From assembly GCA_028281025.1 (NCBI GenBank), contig JANQKR010000012.1, positions 48,531-112,530 on the forward strand: DNA of 64,000 nt, in the 5' to 3' direction. Positions 63,342 through 64,000 of this stretch are shown in pieces. This DNA is from Croceivirga sp. GTDB taxonomy: Bacteria > Bacteroidota > Bacteroidia > Flavobacteriales > Flavobacteriaceae. A program made the translations under genes and the position numbers. Below the pieces are notes generated by a model. That model did not search any database. It was not told the DNA's origin and saw nothing but the letters and a program-made list of their open reading frames with translations. Position 1 is the first letter of the stretch, and every line of letters starts with the position of its first letter.

Positions 63342-63776
63342 TTATGGTAATGGTTTTTGCGTAGCAATGGCAATTCTATTCCATGCATTTATGGTAACTA
63401 TGGTCATTACGATTTGTGAAAAAGTTTCCTCATCAAAATGTGCAATTGCCTCCAAATAGGTAGCCTGGCTTAATCCATTTTTATCCAAAACCGTCAATTC
63501 TTCCGTCATTTTTAAAATGACCATCTCTTCTTCGGAGAACAATTCGGTCTTTCTCCAACCATCCAATACATAAATGCGTTTTGGACTTTCGCCTTCCCTT
63601 ACCGCTTCTGTACTGTGCATATCCATACAAAATGCACACCCATTGATTTGTGACGCTCTTATCTTGATCAGATTTTTATGGGTAGTACTTAATTTTGATT
63701 TGGCCAGGTAGCCTTCCAATGCGAACATTGCTTCATAAGCCGTTGGTTGAACAGCATCAATCTGTATTCTTTCCAT
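63342..63776 (-). CDS. AhpD-like/carboxymuconolactone decarboxylase-family protein
   Basis: 144 residues, all-helical peroxidase-like fold. The redox motif is CAFCMDMH (Cys47, Cys50, His54), within RASQINGCAFCMDMHSTEA, as in AhpD-related disulfide proteins; VMTIVTINAWNRIAIA closes the domain. Likely reduces peroxides or relays electrons in an oxidative-stress response. It is the first gene of a three-gene run; its promoter lies at 63798-63842, overlapping the stop codon of the Crp/Fnr-type gene upstream. Confidence 0.9.
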   Translation of the reverse strand: MERIQIDAVQPTAYEAMFALEGYLAKSKLSTTHKNLIKIRASQINGCAFCMDMHSTEAVREGESPKRIYVLDGWRKTELFSEEEMVILKMTEELTVLDKNGLSQATYLEAIAHFDEETFSQIVMTIVTINAWNRIAIATQKPLP

Positions 63777-63797
63777 TGATCATAATTTTGTTTGAGG

Positions 63798-63842
63798 CAA
63801 AACTATTTCATGGTCAGGGCGAAAAACTTAAACTGGTTTAAG
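63798..63842 (-). promoter_or_regulatory. Promoter of the AhpD-like operon with an operator palindrome
   Basis: On the minus strand CTTAAACCAGTTTAAG (63842-63827; perfect 7-base arms) is followed after 21 bases by TAGTTTTG (63805-63798), a TAnnTTTG box. Palindrome and spacing equal those before the DJ-1-like gene. The operator covers the end of the Crp/Fnr-type gene. Confidence 0.7.
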
Positions 63843-64000
63843 AACGCCTTTTAGCCCTTATTTCACTTACGTATTCCGGGGTAAGGCCTAAGAATGAAGC
63901 GATTAAATATTGGGGTACGCGTTGGGCAAATTCAGGAAAGCTATCCGTGAAATGACAGTACATTTCTTCCTTGGTGAAATCGAATGCATACTTCATTCGC
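63838..64000 (-). CDS. Crp/Fnr-family transcriptional regulator, C-terminal end only
   Basis: 54 codons from the right edge to TAA at 63840-63838. The visible end reads EMYCHFTDSFPEFAQRVPQY, then LIASFLGLTPEYVSEIRAKR and RS, the helix-turn-helix of flavobacterial Crp/Fnr-type regulators (RVPQ...IASFLGLTPEYVSEIR). The cyclic-nucleotide-like sensor part lies outside the window. It is the neighbour and likely regulator of the AhpD-like operon and the DJ-1-like gene. Confidence 0.8.
   Translation of the reverse strand, partial: RMKYAFDFTKEEMYCHFTDSFPEFAQRVPQYLIASFLGLTPEYVSEIRAKRRS

Overview
The window looks like a chromosomal piece of a marine member of the Flavobacteriia (Bacteroidota). The reasons are paired SusC/SusD proteins, a hybrid two-component sensor of the SusC-linked type, a type IX secretion tail, many secreted lipoproteins and S1 sulfatases, and promoter boxes of the TAnnTTTG type. 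No RNA gene or CRISPR array was seen.

Left part (1-6960). A cytochrome c assembly protein (CcsBA/ResB-CcsA fusion, running off the left edge) and a HemG-type protoporphyrinogen oxidase lie on the minus strand. An arsenic-type cluster follows on the plus strand: ArsR, an exported relative of the arsenate-reductase/LMW-phosphatase family that has lost its catalytic Cys and Arg, an aquaporin, and a metallophosphoesterase.

Central part (about 7000-48335). This is one large polysaccharide utilisation locus (PUL). A hybrid two-component regulator (23498-27670) stands back to back with susC/susD. The window has five S1 sulfatases, two GH2 enzymes, two five-bladed-propeller (GH43-like) lipoproteins, a GH30-like lipoprotein, two paralogous clan-A-like hydrolases that I cannot place in a family, and a FIVAR/LamG surface lipoprotein. 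At the right end lie an exported galactose mutarotase, a galactokinase, a galactose-1-phosphate uridylyltransferase and a sodium/sugar symporter. The output is therefore D-galactose entering the Leloir pathway, and the target is most likely a sulfated galactan without much anhydrogalactose. The locus is bracketed by two diverged direct copies of the 3' end of the metallophosphoesterase gene and its downstream DNA (6449-6947 and 48338-48640), which suggests it was gained or rearranged as a unit.

Right part (48640-64000). This is a mixed accessory region: an aldo/keto reductase, a membrane-anchored DNA-binding-like protein with a LamG-like outer domain, two class-C serine hydrolases, an orphan FtsX/MacB-type permease, a frameshifted tyrosine recombinase next to two hairpin elements resembling integron attC sites, a DoxX-like membrane protein and a decayed GyrI-like gene. 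The last block (61252-64000) holds a DJ-1/PfpI lipoprotein, a DoxX protein, a small membrane protein, an AhpD-like protein and the end of a Crp/Fnr-family regulator. Two promoters in this block share a palindrome at exactly the same distance from their TAnnTTTG boxes, which I propose is the regulator's operator.
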